Assembly: GCA_029979565.1 (NCBI GenBank)
Contig: JAPOHG010000006.1
Span: forward strand, 1 to 54,467
Direction of reading: 5' to 3'
Source: a bacterium
GTDB taxonomy: Bacteria > Bacteroidota > Bacteroidia > Flavobacteriales_D > Sanyastnellaceae
DNA: 54,467 bases
Shown: positions 26,139-35,754 of the stretch, piece by piece
How positions within the stretch are numbered: position 1 is the first letter of the stretch
How the letters are laid out: the number at the start of each line of letters is the position of its first letter
The notes under the pieces: generated by a model
Told to the model about the DNA's origin: nothing
What the model saw: only the letters and a program-made list of their open reading frames with translations
Databases searched by the model: none
Program-made: the position numbers and the translations under genes

Positions 26139-26915
26139 ATGAATGTCCTGGCCCAACACATCGTCTCTTGGTTGAAGGAATACGCACGTACCGCCCATAT
26201 GGAAGGCTGGGTGGTTGGTGTGAGCGGTGGAATTGACTCAGCAGTAACGTCCACGCTGTGCGCCGAAACGGGCTTGCCGACGTGGGTCGTCGAAATGCCC
26301 ATTCATCAACACCCGGACCAGGTTTCCCGTGCCCAGACGCACATGCAATCATTGGAGCGGCGATTTGACAACGTATCCCGTGCTCGGGTCGATTTGACCG
26401 AGGTCTACGATAGATTGGTCGCCGCATTGCCGGAAGCGGAGGATGCTTCGGGCGGGTTGACCCTGGCCAATTCAAGGGCTCGGTTGCGCATGACAACACT
26501 TTATGCCCTCGCGGCACAGCGGCGAGCGTTGGTGGCCGGTACGGGCAATAAGGTGGAAGATTTTGGGGTCGGCTTTTACACCAAATACGGAGATGGCGGC
26601 GTGGATATCAGTCCCATTGCAGATTTGGTCAAAACGGAGGTGTTCGCCTTGGGCGCGGTGCTGGGCGTTGGCCAAGAAATTTTGGATGCACCGCCTACGG
26701 ACGGTTTGTGGGGCGATGACCGCACCGATGAGGACCAATTGGGGGCTTCCTATCCCGAACTCGAATGGGCCATGGCGAACACCGACTCCGACCCTTCAGG
26801 ATGGACGGAGCGCCAGCGTGAGGTCATGGTGCTTTATACCCGCCTCAATCGGGCCAATCAACACAAGATGAATCCCATCCCGGTCTGCCAGATTCCAGAA
26901 CACTTGCGTGCTTGA
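26139..26915 (+). CDS. nadE: Ammonia-dependent NAD(+) synthetase NadE
   Basis: A 258-residue enzyme that amidates deamido-NAD with ATP and ammonia, the last step of NAD synthesis. The PP-loop GVSGGIDSAVTSTLC, the ATP/deamido-NAD loop AGTGNKVEDFGVGFYTKYGDGGVDISPIADLVKTEV and the PPTDGLWGDDRTDEDQLGASYPELE motif are all intact. It has no glutaminase domain, so free ammonia is the expected donor. The ATG at 26139 is chosen over a TTG at 26112 inside the upstream gene. Genetic linkage of nadE with gldB/gldC recurs in Flavobacteriales. Confidence 0.96.
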   Translation: MNVLAQHIVSWLKEYARTAHMEGWVVGVSGGIDSAVTSTLCAETGLPTWVVEMPIHQHPDQVSRAQTHMQSLERRFDNVSRARVDLTEVYDRLVAALPEAEDASGGLTLANSRARLRMTTLYALAAQRRALVAGTGNKVEDFGVGFYTKYGDGGVDISPIADLVKTEVFALGAVLGVGQEILDAPPTDGLWGDDRTDEDQLGASYPELEWAMANTDSDPSGWTERQREVMVLYTRLNRANQHKMNPIPVCQIPEHLRA

Positions 26916-26924
26916 ATCTACCGG

Positions 26925-29786
26925 TTATTCGGCCGCTTCGACAGTCACCTCCGGGCCCTTGAGCCCTTCGCTTGACCCCGTATTGAATTGCAATTGGTAG
27001 GTGCCAACCTCGGGGAATGCGATTCCGTCATCCCCGGTCCATTGCGCAGGGACGCGCAGCGTTTGCCACCCCCTTTCAACCGTGCTGTTAGCATCCACCG
27101 CTTGATGGGTTCCGGTGCTGTCCACCCAATGCCACTGGCCTTGCAATCGCTCAGGTGCGAACGCGTCAAATTCAACCTCCACCGTGCGCGGCTCACTCCA
27201 AGCCCATCCCTTTTGCCCCCAGCGTTCACTCCACTCCAAGCCAACCGACGCGTCGGTCATCCATGCAGTGGCGATGGATTCGTTGGCGTGATCCAACCAC
27301 GGGTTGAGGTCGGCCACCCAGATGCTTCGTCCGTGGGTGCCGATGACGAGTTCGTTCTCGCGTTCTTGGATCACGAGGTCGTGCACTGGGACACGCGGCA
27401 GGTCGGGGTGGAGGGTGGACCATGTGGTGCCGCGGTCCAAGCTCGCGTAGCATCCGCCGTCGGTGCCCACGAAAAGGCAATCTTCCCAATCAGCGGATTC
27501 CATCAGGGCATTCACCGGTTCGGCCGGGAGGCCGAGGGTTGAACCGCGATCGCCCAGTCGCTTCCACGTGCGTCCGTCGTTTTCGGTGACGAAAACGTAC
27601 GAATCAAAATGATCCAGGCGGTAGCCGTTGAGCCCCACGTACAACCGATTGGGGTCGTGGGCGCTCCAGAGCACTTCGCTCACCCAGAACGTGCGCTCGT
27701 TCTTCGGGTCTTGTATCACCGGTGAAGTCAATTGGTTCCAACTGTATCCGCCGTCGCGGCTGACTTGGATGAGCCCGTCATCCGTGCCGACGGCGAGTTG
27801 GCCGAAGCGCAAGGGGCTTTCGTGCAAGCTGGTGATGGTGCCGAATGGTACGTTTCCGGGGATGCCGCCGCGGGTGAGATCACCGCTGAGGGTTTCCCAA
27901 TTGACTCCTTGGTCAAACGACCGGTGCACCCGGTTCGACGCCATGTACAAAATGTCGTTTTGGTGCCTGCTCAGCCAGATGGGAGTCTGCCAATTCCAGC
28001 GTAGCGGTGTTTCACCAAGGGCGTGTTGGGGATGGATTCCCGTGTAGGCATCGGCACTGAGGTCCTGTCGGCTGTAGTAACCAAACTGAGATCCCGTGAA
28101 GACCACATCCGGATTGCGTGGGTCCACTTCGATTTGCATGCCATCACCGCCCCCAATGGAGGTCCAAGCGTAGTGTCCGCTTTGGTGCCATCCGGGGGTA
28201 TCGCGGTAGGTGGAAGGTCCGCGCCAGGTACCGTTGTCTTGGAGGCCGCCATAAATGCGGTAGGGTTCGGCGTTGTCGACTTCGACGGCATAAAATTGGC
28301 CGACCTCTGGGCTGTTGCACTTGACCCAGTTTTCGCCGCGGTCCCAGCTGATGTTGATGCCGCCGTCGTTTCCGTTGATGAGGTGGTCGGGATTGGCGGG
28401 ATCGATCCACAGGTGGTGGTGGTCGACGTGGACGTTGGGTGCGCCAATGGACGACCATGTTTCACCCCCGTCTTCGGTCTGGATGAGCGGGACGCCGGCA
28501 ATGTACAATCGGTCGGCATTGGACGGATCGACTTCAATCAATCCGAAATAGTACCCGTAGGTGTAGCACACGTCTTCCAGTGCCTCGGAGTGGGTGCGAA
28601 CCCACTGCACTCGGTCAGCGGGGAGGCGGTACACTTCTGCACCAGCGATGTCGGCCTCGAACAATGCGCGGTTGCCGTCGGTGAGGTAATCGTAAAAGTC
28701 ACGAGGTGCCAAGGTTCCGTTGGCCACGTCTTCCAATACCGCGGCAGCCGTGGCCTCGCGGGGGAAATTGTTTTCCTCCAGGTAGGCCTCCAGCAGGGCC
28801 GTATCCAGTGCTGCAAATTCAGCCGTTGTCATGGCCTTGAAATCTTCGGGTGCGTACGCTTCTTCGCCATCCTCCTCGGCAGGAAGGGGAGCCTGGTTGT
28901 CGACCAAGGCGAACAGTTGCTGGCTATCGGTGTGCCAAGCCAAACCGATGCGACCGGTGAATTCGGATTTCGGGAATCCCCCCAAGGCCGACAATTCCGA
29001 CCAAGTCGCCCCCGCATCCGTGCTTTCCCAGATGCCGCTGCCGGAGCCGTTGCCTCGGAAGTCCCACGCCCGACGCGTGCGGTCCCACAGGGCCGCGAAG
29101 AGTCGATTGGAATTGGACGGGTCGAGGATGAGGTCGACTGCCCCGGCATCGCCGTGATCACCGGCCTGATGCAGCACGCGTTCCCAATTGGCGCCGCCGT
29201 CGCTGGTTTTCCAGACGCCTCCACTGGTGTTCGCGGAGTACAGCGGTCCCAAGACGGCTGCATACGCGATGTCCGGATTTTTGGGGTCCAATGCAATGCG
29301 CCCAATGTGGTGGGCGTCTTCCAATCCGGCTGGTTGCCACGTTTCGCCACCGTCATCACTTGTGTACATCCCGGTACCGGCGTACGAACTGCGCGAGCTA
29401 TTCACCTCACCGGTTCCGGCCCAAATGCGTCCGGTGTTGGGGTGCACAGCGATGGCCCCCAACGTGATGGTCAAGGCGTCATCGAACAGGGGTTCGAAGG
29501 TGGTGCCGTGGTTGACGGTGCGCCAAAGTCCGCCCGAAGCGTAGGCGACGTAAAAGGTTCGCCCGTCGGGGCTGTCCACCGCGATGTCCACGACACGGCC
29601 GCTCATGACCGTAGGGCCGACGCAACGCAGGTCGAGTCCTGAGGTCCAAGAGGCAGCTTCACTGGTTACGCGCTGCTCAGCGACAGACATCCGTTCTGCC
29701 GCGGAAGTGGGCGCGAGGCGGTTGCGTTGGGCGGAGCCATTGGTGCCAAAAGCAGCAAGGACAAGAAGGAGGAGGATGCGGTTCAT
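26925..29786 (-). CDS. Secreted sortilin/BNR-repeat beta-propeller protein
   Basis: A 953-residue exported protein. The signal peptide [20 protein letters not shown] is followed by many repeats of the BNR/Asp-box type (YTSDDGGETWQPAG, WKTSDGGANWERV, WESTDAGATWSEL, IQTEDGGETWSSIG, SWDRGENWVKC, VTENDGRTWKRLG, SLDRGTTWSTLH), which build one or two Vps10/sortilin-like propellers. The family is common in Bacteroidota and is often labelled glycosyl hydrolase, but no catalytic residues can be assigned here. The C-terminal 60 residues look like an Ig-like beta domain, not a type A sorting domain. Its ATG overlaps the MazG-like stop as ATGA. The frame is open 120 bases further upstream, but that part lies inside the upstream gene. 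Confidence 0.85.
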   Translation of the reverse strand: MNRILLLLVLAAFGTNGSAQRNRLAPTSAAERMSVAEQRVTSEAASWTSGLDLRCVGPTVMSGRVVDIAVDSPDGRTFYVAYASGGLWRTVNHGTTFEPLFDDALTITLGAIAVHPNTGRIWAGTGEVNSSRSSYAGTGMYTSDDGGETWQPAGLEDAHHIGRIALDPKNPDIAYAAVLGPLYSANTSGGVWKTSDGGANWERVLHQAGDHGDAGAVDLILDPSNSNRLFAALWDRTRRAWDFRGNGSGSGIWESTDAGATWSELSALGGFPKSEFTGRIGLAWHTDSQQLFALVDNQAPLPAEEDGEEAYAPEDFKAMTTAEFAALDTALLEAYLEENNFPREATAAAVLEDVANGTLAPRDFYDYLTDGNRALFEADIAGAEVYRLPADRVQWVRTHSEALEDVCYTYGYYFGLIEVDPSNADRLYIAGVPLIQTEDGGETWSSIGAPNVHVDHHHLWIDPANPDHLINGNDGGINISWDRGENWVKCNSPEVGQFYAVEVDNAEPYRIYGGLQDNGTWRGPSTYRDTPGWHQSGHYAWTSIGGGDGMQIEVDPRNPDVVFTGSQFGYYSRQDLSADAYTGIHPQHALGETPLRWNWQTPIWLSRHQNDILYMASNRVHRSFDQGVNWETLSGDLTRGGIPGNVPFGTITSLHESPLRFGQLAVGTDDGLIQVSRDGGYSWNQLTSPVIQDPKNERTFWVSEVLWSAHDPNRLYVGLNGYRLDHFDSYVFVTENDGRTWKRLGDRGSTLGLPAEPVNALMESADWEDCLFVGTDGGCYASLDRGTTWSTLHPDLPRVPVHDLVIQERENELVIGTHGRSIWVADLNPWLDHANESIATAWMTDASVGLEWSERWGQKGWAWSEPRTVEVEFDAFAPERLQGQWHWVDSTGTHQAVDANSTVERGWQTLRVPAQWTGDDGIAFPEVGTYQLQFNTGSSEGLKGPEVTVEAAE

Positions 29787-30121
29787 TGGAGTTTGGGGTT
29801 GTTGCGGTGGCGGTCGGCGTCGCGCTGGGTCTTTTTTTCGATGTTCGCTTGAAACGCTTCGGACAAGTCTACGCCAGTCTGGTTGGCCAAGGCTGCGAGA
29901 ACCCACAAGATATCGGCCATCTCGTCTGCGAGGTTGGCCTGGCGGTCGGTTTCTTTTTCGCTCTGGTCGCCATACCGGCGCGCCATAATGCGGGCGAGCT
30001 CGCCCACTTCTTCGGTGAGGATGGCCATGTTGGTCAATTCACTGAAATAGCGCACGCCGACGGTGGTAATCCATTCGTCGACTTGGGCTTGGACCGTTTG
30101 GAGGGTGGGGGAACTGTTCAT
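29783..30121 (-). CDS. MazG-like nucleotide pyrophosphohydrolase
   Basis: A 112-residue all-alpha NTP pyrophosphatase-type protein. The metal-binding helices are clear: [18 protein letters not shown] (ExxE) and [18 protein letters not shown] (ExxD). Single-domain relatives hydrolyse (d)NTPs, often damaged or non-canonical, to monophosphates. The C-terminal tail is Lys/Arg-rich. It overlaps dtd upstream and the sortilin-type gene downstream by 4 bases each, so the three should be one transcription unit. Confidence 0.88.
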   Translation of the reverse strand: MNSSPTLQTVQAQVDEWITTVGVRYFSELTNMAILTEEVGELARIMARRYGDQSEKETDRQANLADEMADILWVLAALANQTGVDLSEAFQANIEKKTQRDADRHRNNPKLQ

Positions 30122-30570
30122 GCTTTGTTTTTCGTATCGATCCAGATGGTTACAGGCCCGTCGTTGACGAGCGCGACTTTCATGTCTGCACCGAATTCGC
30201 CGGTCGCGGCTGGCGTCTTGGTGAGTTGGTTGAAGGCTTGGATGAAAGCCTCGTAAAGCGGGATGGCGTGTTCGGGGCGTGCCGCCTTGATGAAGCTCGG
30301 TCGGGTGCCTTTCTTGGTGGAGGCGTGCAGGGTGAATTGGCTGATGATCAGCGCCCGCCCTTCCACGTCCACAAGGGACCGGTTCATCTTGCCCTCGGCG
30401 TCACTGAAGATGCGAAGTCCGGCGATTTTGTTGGCCAGCCAATCCACGTCGTCGATGCCGTCCTCCGCCTCTACGCCAAGCAGGATGACCAAGCCGTGTT
30501 CAATGGCCCCACGGACCTCTTGATTGATGGTCACAGATGCTTCGTTTACCCGTTGAATGACCGCTCTCAT
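30118..30570 (-). CDS. dtd: D-aminoacyl-tRNA deacylase Dtd
   Basis: A 150-residue proofreading enzyme that removes D-amino acids (and glycine) from mischarged tRNA. It begins [15 protein letters not shown] and contains the two cross-subunit motifs of the active site, [17 protein letters not shown] and [14 protein letters not shown] (the Gly-Pro pair). The family start fits exactly; the frame runs 44 codons further upstream through the promoter region but without similarity. Confidence 0.96.
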   Translation of the reverse strand: MRAVIQRVNEASVTINQEVRGAIEHGLVILLGVEAEDGIDDVDWLANKIAGLRIFSDAEGKMNRSLVDVEGRALIISQFTLHASTKKGTRPSFIKAARPEHAIPLYEAFIQAFNQLTKTPAATGEFGADMKVALVNDGPVTIWIDTKNKA

Positions 30571-30575
30571 GGTCC

Positions 30576-30607
30576 CGAAATTACAACAGCCCACGCACCG
30601 TTGACAA
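30576..30607 (-). promoter_or_regulatory. Promoter of the dtd-mazG-sortilin operon
   Basis: On the minus strand, TTG (30607-30605), a 21-base spacer and TAATTTCG (30583-30576) precede the dtd ATG by only 5 bases, so the transcript should have almost no leader. Confidence 0.55.
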
Positions 30608-30657
30608 CTGGTGAGTAAACGGGTAAAAAATCTCACGGTCAGGTCCATTGTGCAGCG

Positions 30658-30665
30658 TAATTTTG
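30658..30665 (+). promoter_or_regulatory. -7 box of the purL promoter
   Basis: TAATTTTG is an exact TAnnTTTG match ending 18 bases before the purL ATG. No -33 TTG is present at the usual spacing. Confidence 0.55.
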
Positions 30666-30683
30666 CTCGCAAAATCCCGCACC

Positions 30684-32927
30684 ATGAACGCCTCAACTGC
30701 ACCGGCCACGTTGGAACAAGCCCAGGACATGGGTCTGACGGCAGATGAATTCAATAAAATCGGAGAAATCCTCGGTCGCACGCCGAATTTCACGGAGATG
30801 TGCATCTACTCGGTCATGTGGAGCGAGCACTGTTCGTACAAGAATTCAATCAAGTACCTCAAGACGCTTCCGAAAGAAGGGCCCCACATGCTCGTCAAAG
30901 CTGGAGAGGAAAACGCAGGCATCGTGGACATCGGAGACGGCTTGGGCTGTGCCTTCAAAATCGAATCGCACAACCACCCTTCTGCATTGGAACCCTACCA
31001 AGGTGCGGCCACCGGAGTAGGCGGCATCAACCGCGATATTTTCACCATGGGCGCACGGCCGATTGCCCAGCTCAACAGCTTGCGATTTGGCGACCTTGAG
31101 AACCCCCGCACCAAGTGGCTGCTTGAGGGCGTTGTGAAAGGCATTGGCGATTATGGCAACAGCTTCGGTGTTCCCATCGTTGGCGGGGAGGTCTTCTTCG
31201 ATCCGTGTTACCAAGTGAATCCACTGGTGAACGCCATGTCCGTGGGCATTCTCGAAACCGATAAGATCATCAGCGCTACGGCTTCAGGCGTTGGCAATCC
31301 GGTGTACATCGTCGGATCGGCTACCGGAAAGGACGGCATCCAAGGCGCTTCGTTTGCCTCGAAGGACATCACCGCAGAGAGTGCAGAGGATTTGCCAGCC
31401 GTGCAGGTTGGCGATCCGTTCCAGGAAAAGCTCTTGCTTGAAGCAACCCTTGAACTTGCAGCAACCGACGCAGTGCGCGGCATGCAGGACATGGGTGCGG
31501 CGGGCATTACTTGCTCCACCTCGGAAATGTCTGCCGCCGGTGGGGTGGGCATGGACATCGATTTGGACAAGGTGCCCTTGCGCCAATCGGACATGCAACC
31601 GTTCGAAATCCTCCTCAGCGAGTCCCAAGAGCGCATGTTGGTGGTGGTGAAAAAGGGAGAAGAGGCTGTCGTTGAAGGCATCTTCGACAAGTGGGATTTG
31701 CACGCAGAATGCATCGGAACGGTCACGGAAGGCAACCAGATTCGCTTCTACAAAGAAGGCGTATTGGTGGCCGAAGTCCCAGCCGATACCCTGGTCCTCG
31801 GCGGAGGAGCCCCTGTCTATGACCGGGAATACAGTGAACCGGCCTGGTATGCGGATGCCCAAGCGTGGGACGCCTCATCGGTGTCGGTGCCAACGATTGA
31901 GGAAGCCAAGGACATGGCTGATCGCTTGATCCAATCCCCCAACATCGCATCAAAAAAATGGGTATGGGAGCAGTACGATAGCATGGTGGGGACCATCAAC
32001 CGCAGCACGAACCGACCCTCGGATGCGGGAGTGGTGAGCGTGCGCGGCACCAAAAAGGCTTTGGCCCTCACCGTCGATTGCAATGCGCGTTACGTGGAGA
32101 TGGATCCTGAAATCGGGACCGCTATCGCCGTGGCCGAAGCCGCCCGCAACATCAGCTGTTCCGGCGGGGTGCCCAGCGCCATCACCAACTGCTTGAATTT
32201 TGGCAACCCCTACAACCCGGAGGTGTATTGGCAGTTTGTGAAGGCCATTGAAGGCATGGGCCGCTCGTGCCGTCACTTCAATACGCCTGTGACCGGCGGA
32301 AACGTGAGTTTTTACAACCAATCTGCGCAGCCGGATGGTTCTGCCGTGGCCGTCTTCCCGACGCCAACCATTGGTATGGTCGGTGTCATTGAGGACCGCG
32401 AGCACCACATGTCGCTTGATTTCAAAGAAAAAGGAGAGCTGATCTTCATGCTCGGTGAAGTCACCAATTGCATCAACGCTTCTGAATACCTCAGCAGCAT
32501 CGCGGGTGTTGACCGGTCGCCGGCTCCTCACTTCAATTTGGAAGCCGAAGGCAAGGTTCAAGGCTGCGTGCGGAAGGCCATCGAACGGGGCTGTATTCGC
32601 GCTGCCCACGACGTGGCCGATGGCGGTTTGTTCGTGAGTTTGCTCGAGATGGCCATGCCGAATGGCCTGGGATTTGACATAGTCACGGACGATGACATCC
32701 GATTGGACGCGTTCTTGTTTGGCGAAGGGCAAGGTCGAATTGTGGTGAGCTGCGATGAAAACCAGCAGGACCGATTGCTCGATATCATCGAAGAATTCGA
32801 CGTGCCCATCATGCTGCTGGGACATGTCACCAAGGGCAAAATCGTTGTCGACAACACGCATTTTGGATTTTGCGAAGAGTGGCGAAATACCTTTGACAAT
32901 GCCTTGGAAGAGGAGTTGATGGGTTAA
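30684..32927 (+). CDS. purL: Phosphoribosylformylglycinamidine synthase subunit PurL (small form)
   Basis: A 747-residue enzyme of the fourth step of purine synthesis, converting FGAR to FGAM with ATP and ammonia. Visible motifs are [10 protein letters not shown], the [27 protein letters not shown] loop, [21 protein letters not shown], and in the second half GNVSFYNQS and [18 protein letters not shown]. The length and lack of a glutaminase domain place it in the small PurL class, which needs separate PurS and PurQ; neither is in this window. The ATG at 30684 follows a good promoter box. Confidence 0.96.
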   Translation: MNASTAPATLEQAQDMGLTADEFNKIGEILGRTPNFTEMCIYSVMWSEHCSYKNSIKYLKTLPKEGPHMLVKAGEENAGIVDIGDGLGCAFKIESHNHPSALEPYQGAATGVGGINRDIFTMGARPIAQLNSLRFGDLENPRTKWLLEGVVKGIGDYGNSFGVPIVGGEVFFDPCYQVNPLVNAMSVGILETDKIISATASGVGNPVYIVGSATGKDGIQGASFASKDITAESAEDLPAVQVGDPFQEKLLLEATLELAATDAVRGMQDMGAAGITCSTSEMSAAGGVGMDIDLDKVPLRQSDMQPFEILLSESQERMLVVVKKGEEAVVEGIFDKWDLHAECIGTVTEGNQIRFYKEGVLVAEVPADTLVLGGGAPVYDREYSEPAWYADAQAWDASSVSVPTIEEAKDMADRLIQSPNIASKKWVWEQYDSMVGTINRSTNRPSDAGVVSVRGTKKALALTVDCNARYVEMDPEIGTAIAVAEAARNISCSGGVPSAITNCLNFGNPYNPEVYWQFVKAIEGMGRSCRHFNTPVTGGNVSFYNQSAQPDGSAVAVFPTPTIGMVGVIEDREHHMSLDFKEKGELIFMLGEVTNCINASEYLSSIAGVDRSPAPHFNLEAEGKVQGCVRKAIERGCIRAAHDVADGGLFVSLLEMAMPNGLGFDIVTDDDIRLDAFLFGEGQGRIVVSCDENQQDRLLDIIEEFDVPIMLLGHVTKGKIVVDNTHFGFCEEWRNTFDNALEEELMG

Positions 32928-32985
32928 CTTGGGGCGTGATGTGCACGCAGCATACCATTTCAAGGCAATCCACGTTGATGAACGC

Positions 32986-33786
32986 ATGAAGCAGTGGTTT
33001 CGCTACATCTTCAGCCGTTCTTTTGTCCGTACGGTTTTTCGACTGGGAGTCGCTTGGGTTGTACTGTTGGGTGGATTGTGGATTTATTTGAAAGTGTACA
33101 CCCAACCGGGCTCTGCCCGCGTCATGCCAGAATTAAAAGGAGCGACACTGCTCGAAGCATCGGAAGCCCTGTCGACGATGGGACTCATCCCTGTGCACTT
33201 GGACAGCATCTACAGCCGAGACGGCCGTCCCTTTGAGGTCATTGATCAAGTACCGCCTGCCGCATCTAAGATCAAGGCCGGTCGAAAGGTTTATTTGACG
33301 ACGTACCGCAGCACGCCTCCGTACGAACGACTCGGAATTGAAGAGGGTCAAGACCCTGGCATCGCCCGGATCATCCTGGAGAATAAGGGCTTCGAAGTTG
33401 AGGAGGCGTTTGAGCCCAACGTGGCCTTGGTGGGGCGCGTGATCCGCATGGAAGACGAACGGGGCAAGGCGTTGGCTGCCGATGCCCGTCGTCCCAAAGG
33501 GACCCGCGTGGTCTTGATTTCTGGAACGACAACCCGCGAACTGGTGGGGGTTCCGAACGTCAAGGGACTGACGCTTGAAAAGGCGCGAACGGCTTTGTTG
33601 GAGGCCAAACTCAGCGTGGGCCTCGTGGAATTTGCGGAATCGGTAGAGGACGCAAGCGATTCGGCCCGTGCAAAGGTGCTCGAGCAACACTTGAGGCCGA
33701 CCCGTGACAAAGCTGTGCCGGCTGGAACCGAATTGGATTTATACCTCGGCCTGCGTTGGGACCGGGGACGAACAGAACAGAATTAA
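32986..33786 (+). CDS. Membrane-anchored PASTA-domain protein
   Basis: A 266-residue bitopic protein: a basic cytoplasmic start (MKQWFRYIFSRSFVRTVFRLG), one membrane helix at about residues 20-37, then three PASTA repeats: VMPELKGATLLEASEALSTMGLIPVHL, LGIEEGQDPGIARIILENKGFEVEEAF and GVPNVKGLTLEKARTALLEAKLSVGLVEF. It has no kinase or penicillin-binding domain. PASTA domains bind muropeptides or peptidoglycan, so a periplasmic wall-sensing or wall-binding role is likely but unproven. A TTG at 32929 would extend it into the purL end and is less credible. It lies in the plus-strand run between purL and a type IX cargo gene. Confidence 0.85.
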   Translation: MKQWFRYIFSRSFVRTVFRLGVAWVVLLGGLWIYLKVYTQPGSARVMPELKGATLLEASEALSTMGLIPVHLDSIYSRDGRPFEVIDQVPPAASKIKAGRKVYLTTYRSTPPYERLGIEEGQDPGIARIILENKGFEVEEAFEPNVALVGRVIRMEDERGKALAADARRPKGTRVVLISGTTTRELVGVPNVKGLTLEKARTALLEAKLSVGLVEFAESVEDASDSARAKVLEQHLRPTRDKAVPAGTELDLYLGLRWDRGRTEQN

Positions 33787-33789
33787 GGC

Positions 33790-35754
33790 ATGACACATTG
33801 GAATGAGAACCGATTGATGGTCGTTTGCTTTTGGCGGCAGCACCTGTTGCTTTTGGGTTTTGCCGCAGCTTGGGCGCTGCAGCCCGTGACCGCTCAATCA
33901 CCGGCGTCAAGCCATGAAACTGAGCGTGATTTGGTGGCCGTTCCAATGGCGAACGATACCGAGGAGCCTCGCCGCCACCACTCAGGTGCACGAGGCGCCG
34001 CTTTGTCCCTTCCGTTTTTTGATGATTTTTCGACTCCTTCAATGCCCGGCCCGGGTTTCGAAGGCTATGAAGCCTATCAGCGGTGGGAGTTGGGTTCTGC
34101 CCGCATCACAACCACCTACGCGTTGAATGCACCAACCATCGGATGCGGCACCCTCGACGGACTGGACCGGACGGGGTATCCGTACAATTTTGTTGAGGTG
34201 AACACGCCCGACTGGGCCGATACCTTGACGTCCATGCCCATAGCGCTCAATGGGTACTTCCCGGAGTCCAACATTCACCTTATGTTCTATGTGCAAGGAG
34301 GCGGTCGGGGAAATGCACCCGATCCAGGGGAAGACGAACTGGTGCTTGAATTCAAGTCAGAAGACGACGTGACCGGTGAAGTGATTTGGACGGAAGTGTG
34401 GTCGACGGACAGCGTGCCGACGGAGACTTTTGAACGGGTATTCGTAGCGGTCGATCAATTCCAGTGGCTGGACAACGCGTTCCAATTCCGGTTCCGCAAC
34501 TGGGGAGCGATGGCGGGCAATGTGGACCTCTGGCATTTGGACTACATCTTGCTCGACGACCAACTGGACCCGCTGACGTTTGAAGTGCAAAGCGAGGTCG
34601 CCATTGTAGAACCGGTTAACACCTTCTTGCGCGAATACACACGCATGCCGTGGAATCATTTCAGCGCCAACCCTGCTTTTTACATGCGAGACAGCTTGCT
34701 CGTCGAGCAGCGCAACCTGAGTACGACGCAGGCCGATAACATTGAAAGCGGGTTCTCCATTTCGTTCGAAGGTGCGGATGCCACGTACCCGAGTCCTTTC
34801 CAGAACACCAATGTTTTACCGGAGGCACCTTTTACCACCCCCATCTACCTGGGCACCAACCCACAGGGAGAAGATTTCGTTTTTGACACGTCCGTGAGCG
34901 ACTCCACGGCTGTATTCGATGTGGCGGTATGGCAGAGTTCCATCGGCTTGCTGCACACCGAGAAAGTGGGGGTTCCAGATAACGATAGTATTACGTTTCA
35001 GCAGGTGTTCGACATTGACTTTGCCTACGACGATGGCACGGCAGAAAAGGCATATGCTTTGACCGCCGCCGGTGGAAAACTGGCGATGCGGTATGCATTG
35101 GAAGTTCAGGATACGCTTTTGGGCTTGGCCATTCACTTCACACCTTATTACAACAACGCGGACGATGAGACCTTTTTGCTGCGAGCTTGGTCCGATAGCG
35201 CAGGACTCCCCGGCGCCGAGCTTGGCGAAAATTACCAGTTTCACACCCCAGAGTATTTCACAGACGGGTTTGACGTATTTGCCTACTATGCCTACGACGA
35301 CCCCATTCCTGTGGAAGGGAACATTCACGTGGGACTCGTACAGGGCAGCGAAGCCATGCTCAATTTTGGCTTGGATAAGAACACCAATGCCAATGCAGGC
35401 CAATTGCATTATCAATTGGGGCTTGGTGGAGCCTGGTTGAATTCTGAAATCGAGGGATCGGTTATGATTCGCCCGGTGATGCGTGCGGATATACTCAACA
35501 GTTGGGTCGGTGTTGCCGATGCAGGAGCACCGCAGCCCATGCGCGTATTTCCCAATCCGGTTTCGAGTGGAACCCTCCAAGTTCAAGTCGAATCTGCAAC
35601 CAATTGGTGGCTGTTTGATGCCCTTGGTCGGGCCTTGTGGTCCGGGAAATGGAGAACCGCTGGTGTTCACAGCCTCGATGTTTCCAGATTGAATCCTGGG
35701 ACGTACTTCTTAACGACAGCTGAAGGCAAACACGCCCGCTTCATGGTGCACTGA
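33790..35754 (+). CDS. Type IX secretion cargo protein with type A C-terminal sorting domain
   Basis: A 654-residue secreted protein. A long leader (hydrophobic LLLLGFAAAWALQPVTAQ after a basic N-terminus) precedes a large beta-rich region of unknown class, with FDDFSTPSMPG and NVDLWHLDYILLDDQ in a jelly-roll-like first half. The last 75 residues are a classical Por sorting domain: MRVFPNPVSSGTLQVQVES, WWLFDALGRALWSGK, LDVSRLNPGTYFLTT and the terminal KHARFMVH. This directs export by the type IX system encoded elsewhere in the window. It begins 3 bases after the PASTA gene ends. Its stop and the rluD start overlap (TGATG). Confidence 0.88.
   Translation: MTHWNENRLMVVCFWRQHLLLLGFAAAWALQPVTAQSPASSHETERDLVAVPMANDTEEPRRHHSGARGAALSLPFFDDFSTPSMPGPGFEGYEAYQRWELGSARITTTYALNAPTIGCGTLDGLDRTGYPYNFVEVNTPDWADTLTSMPIALNGYFPESNIHLMFYVQGGGRGNAPDPGEDELVLEFKSEDDVTGEVIWTEVWSTDSVPTETFERVFVAVDQFQWLDNAFQFRFRNWGAMAGNVDLWHLDYILLDDQLDPLTFEVQSEVAIVEPVNTFLREYTRMPWNHFSANPAFYMRDSLLVEQRNLSTTQADNIESGFSISFEGADATYPSPFQNTNVLPEAPFTTPIYLGTNPQGEDFVFDTSVSDSTAVFDVAVWQSSIGLLHTEKVGVPDNDSITFQQVFDIDFAYDDGTAEKAYALTAAGGKLAMRYALEVQDTLLGLAIHFTPYYNNADDETFLLRAWSDSAGLPGAELGENYQFHTPEYFTDGFDVFAYYAYDDPIPVEGNIHVGLVQGSEAMLNFGLDKNTNANAGQLHYQLGLGGAWLNSEIEGSVMIRPVMRADILNSWVGVADAGAPQPMRVFPNPVSSGTLQVQVESATNWWLFDALGRALWSGKWRTAGVHSLDVSRLNPGTYFLTTAEGKHARFMVH

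Noticed and set aside
28023-29642. Long plus-strand open frame (539 codons) opposite the sortilin-type gene
   Set aside because: The minus-strand protein has clear repeats and a signal peptide; the opposite frame shows only the complement of the repeat pattern and no start signal.
29787-29906. 40-codon N-terminal extension of the sortilin-type protein
   Set aside because: It would place a basic, proline-rich segment before a good signal peptide and lies within the MazG-like gene.
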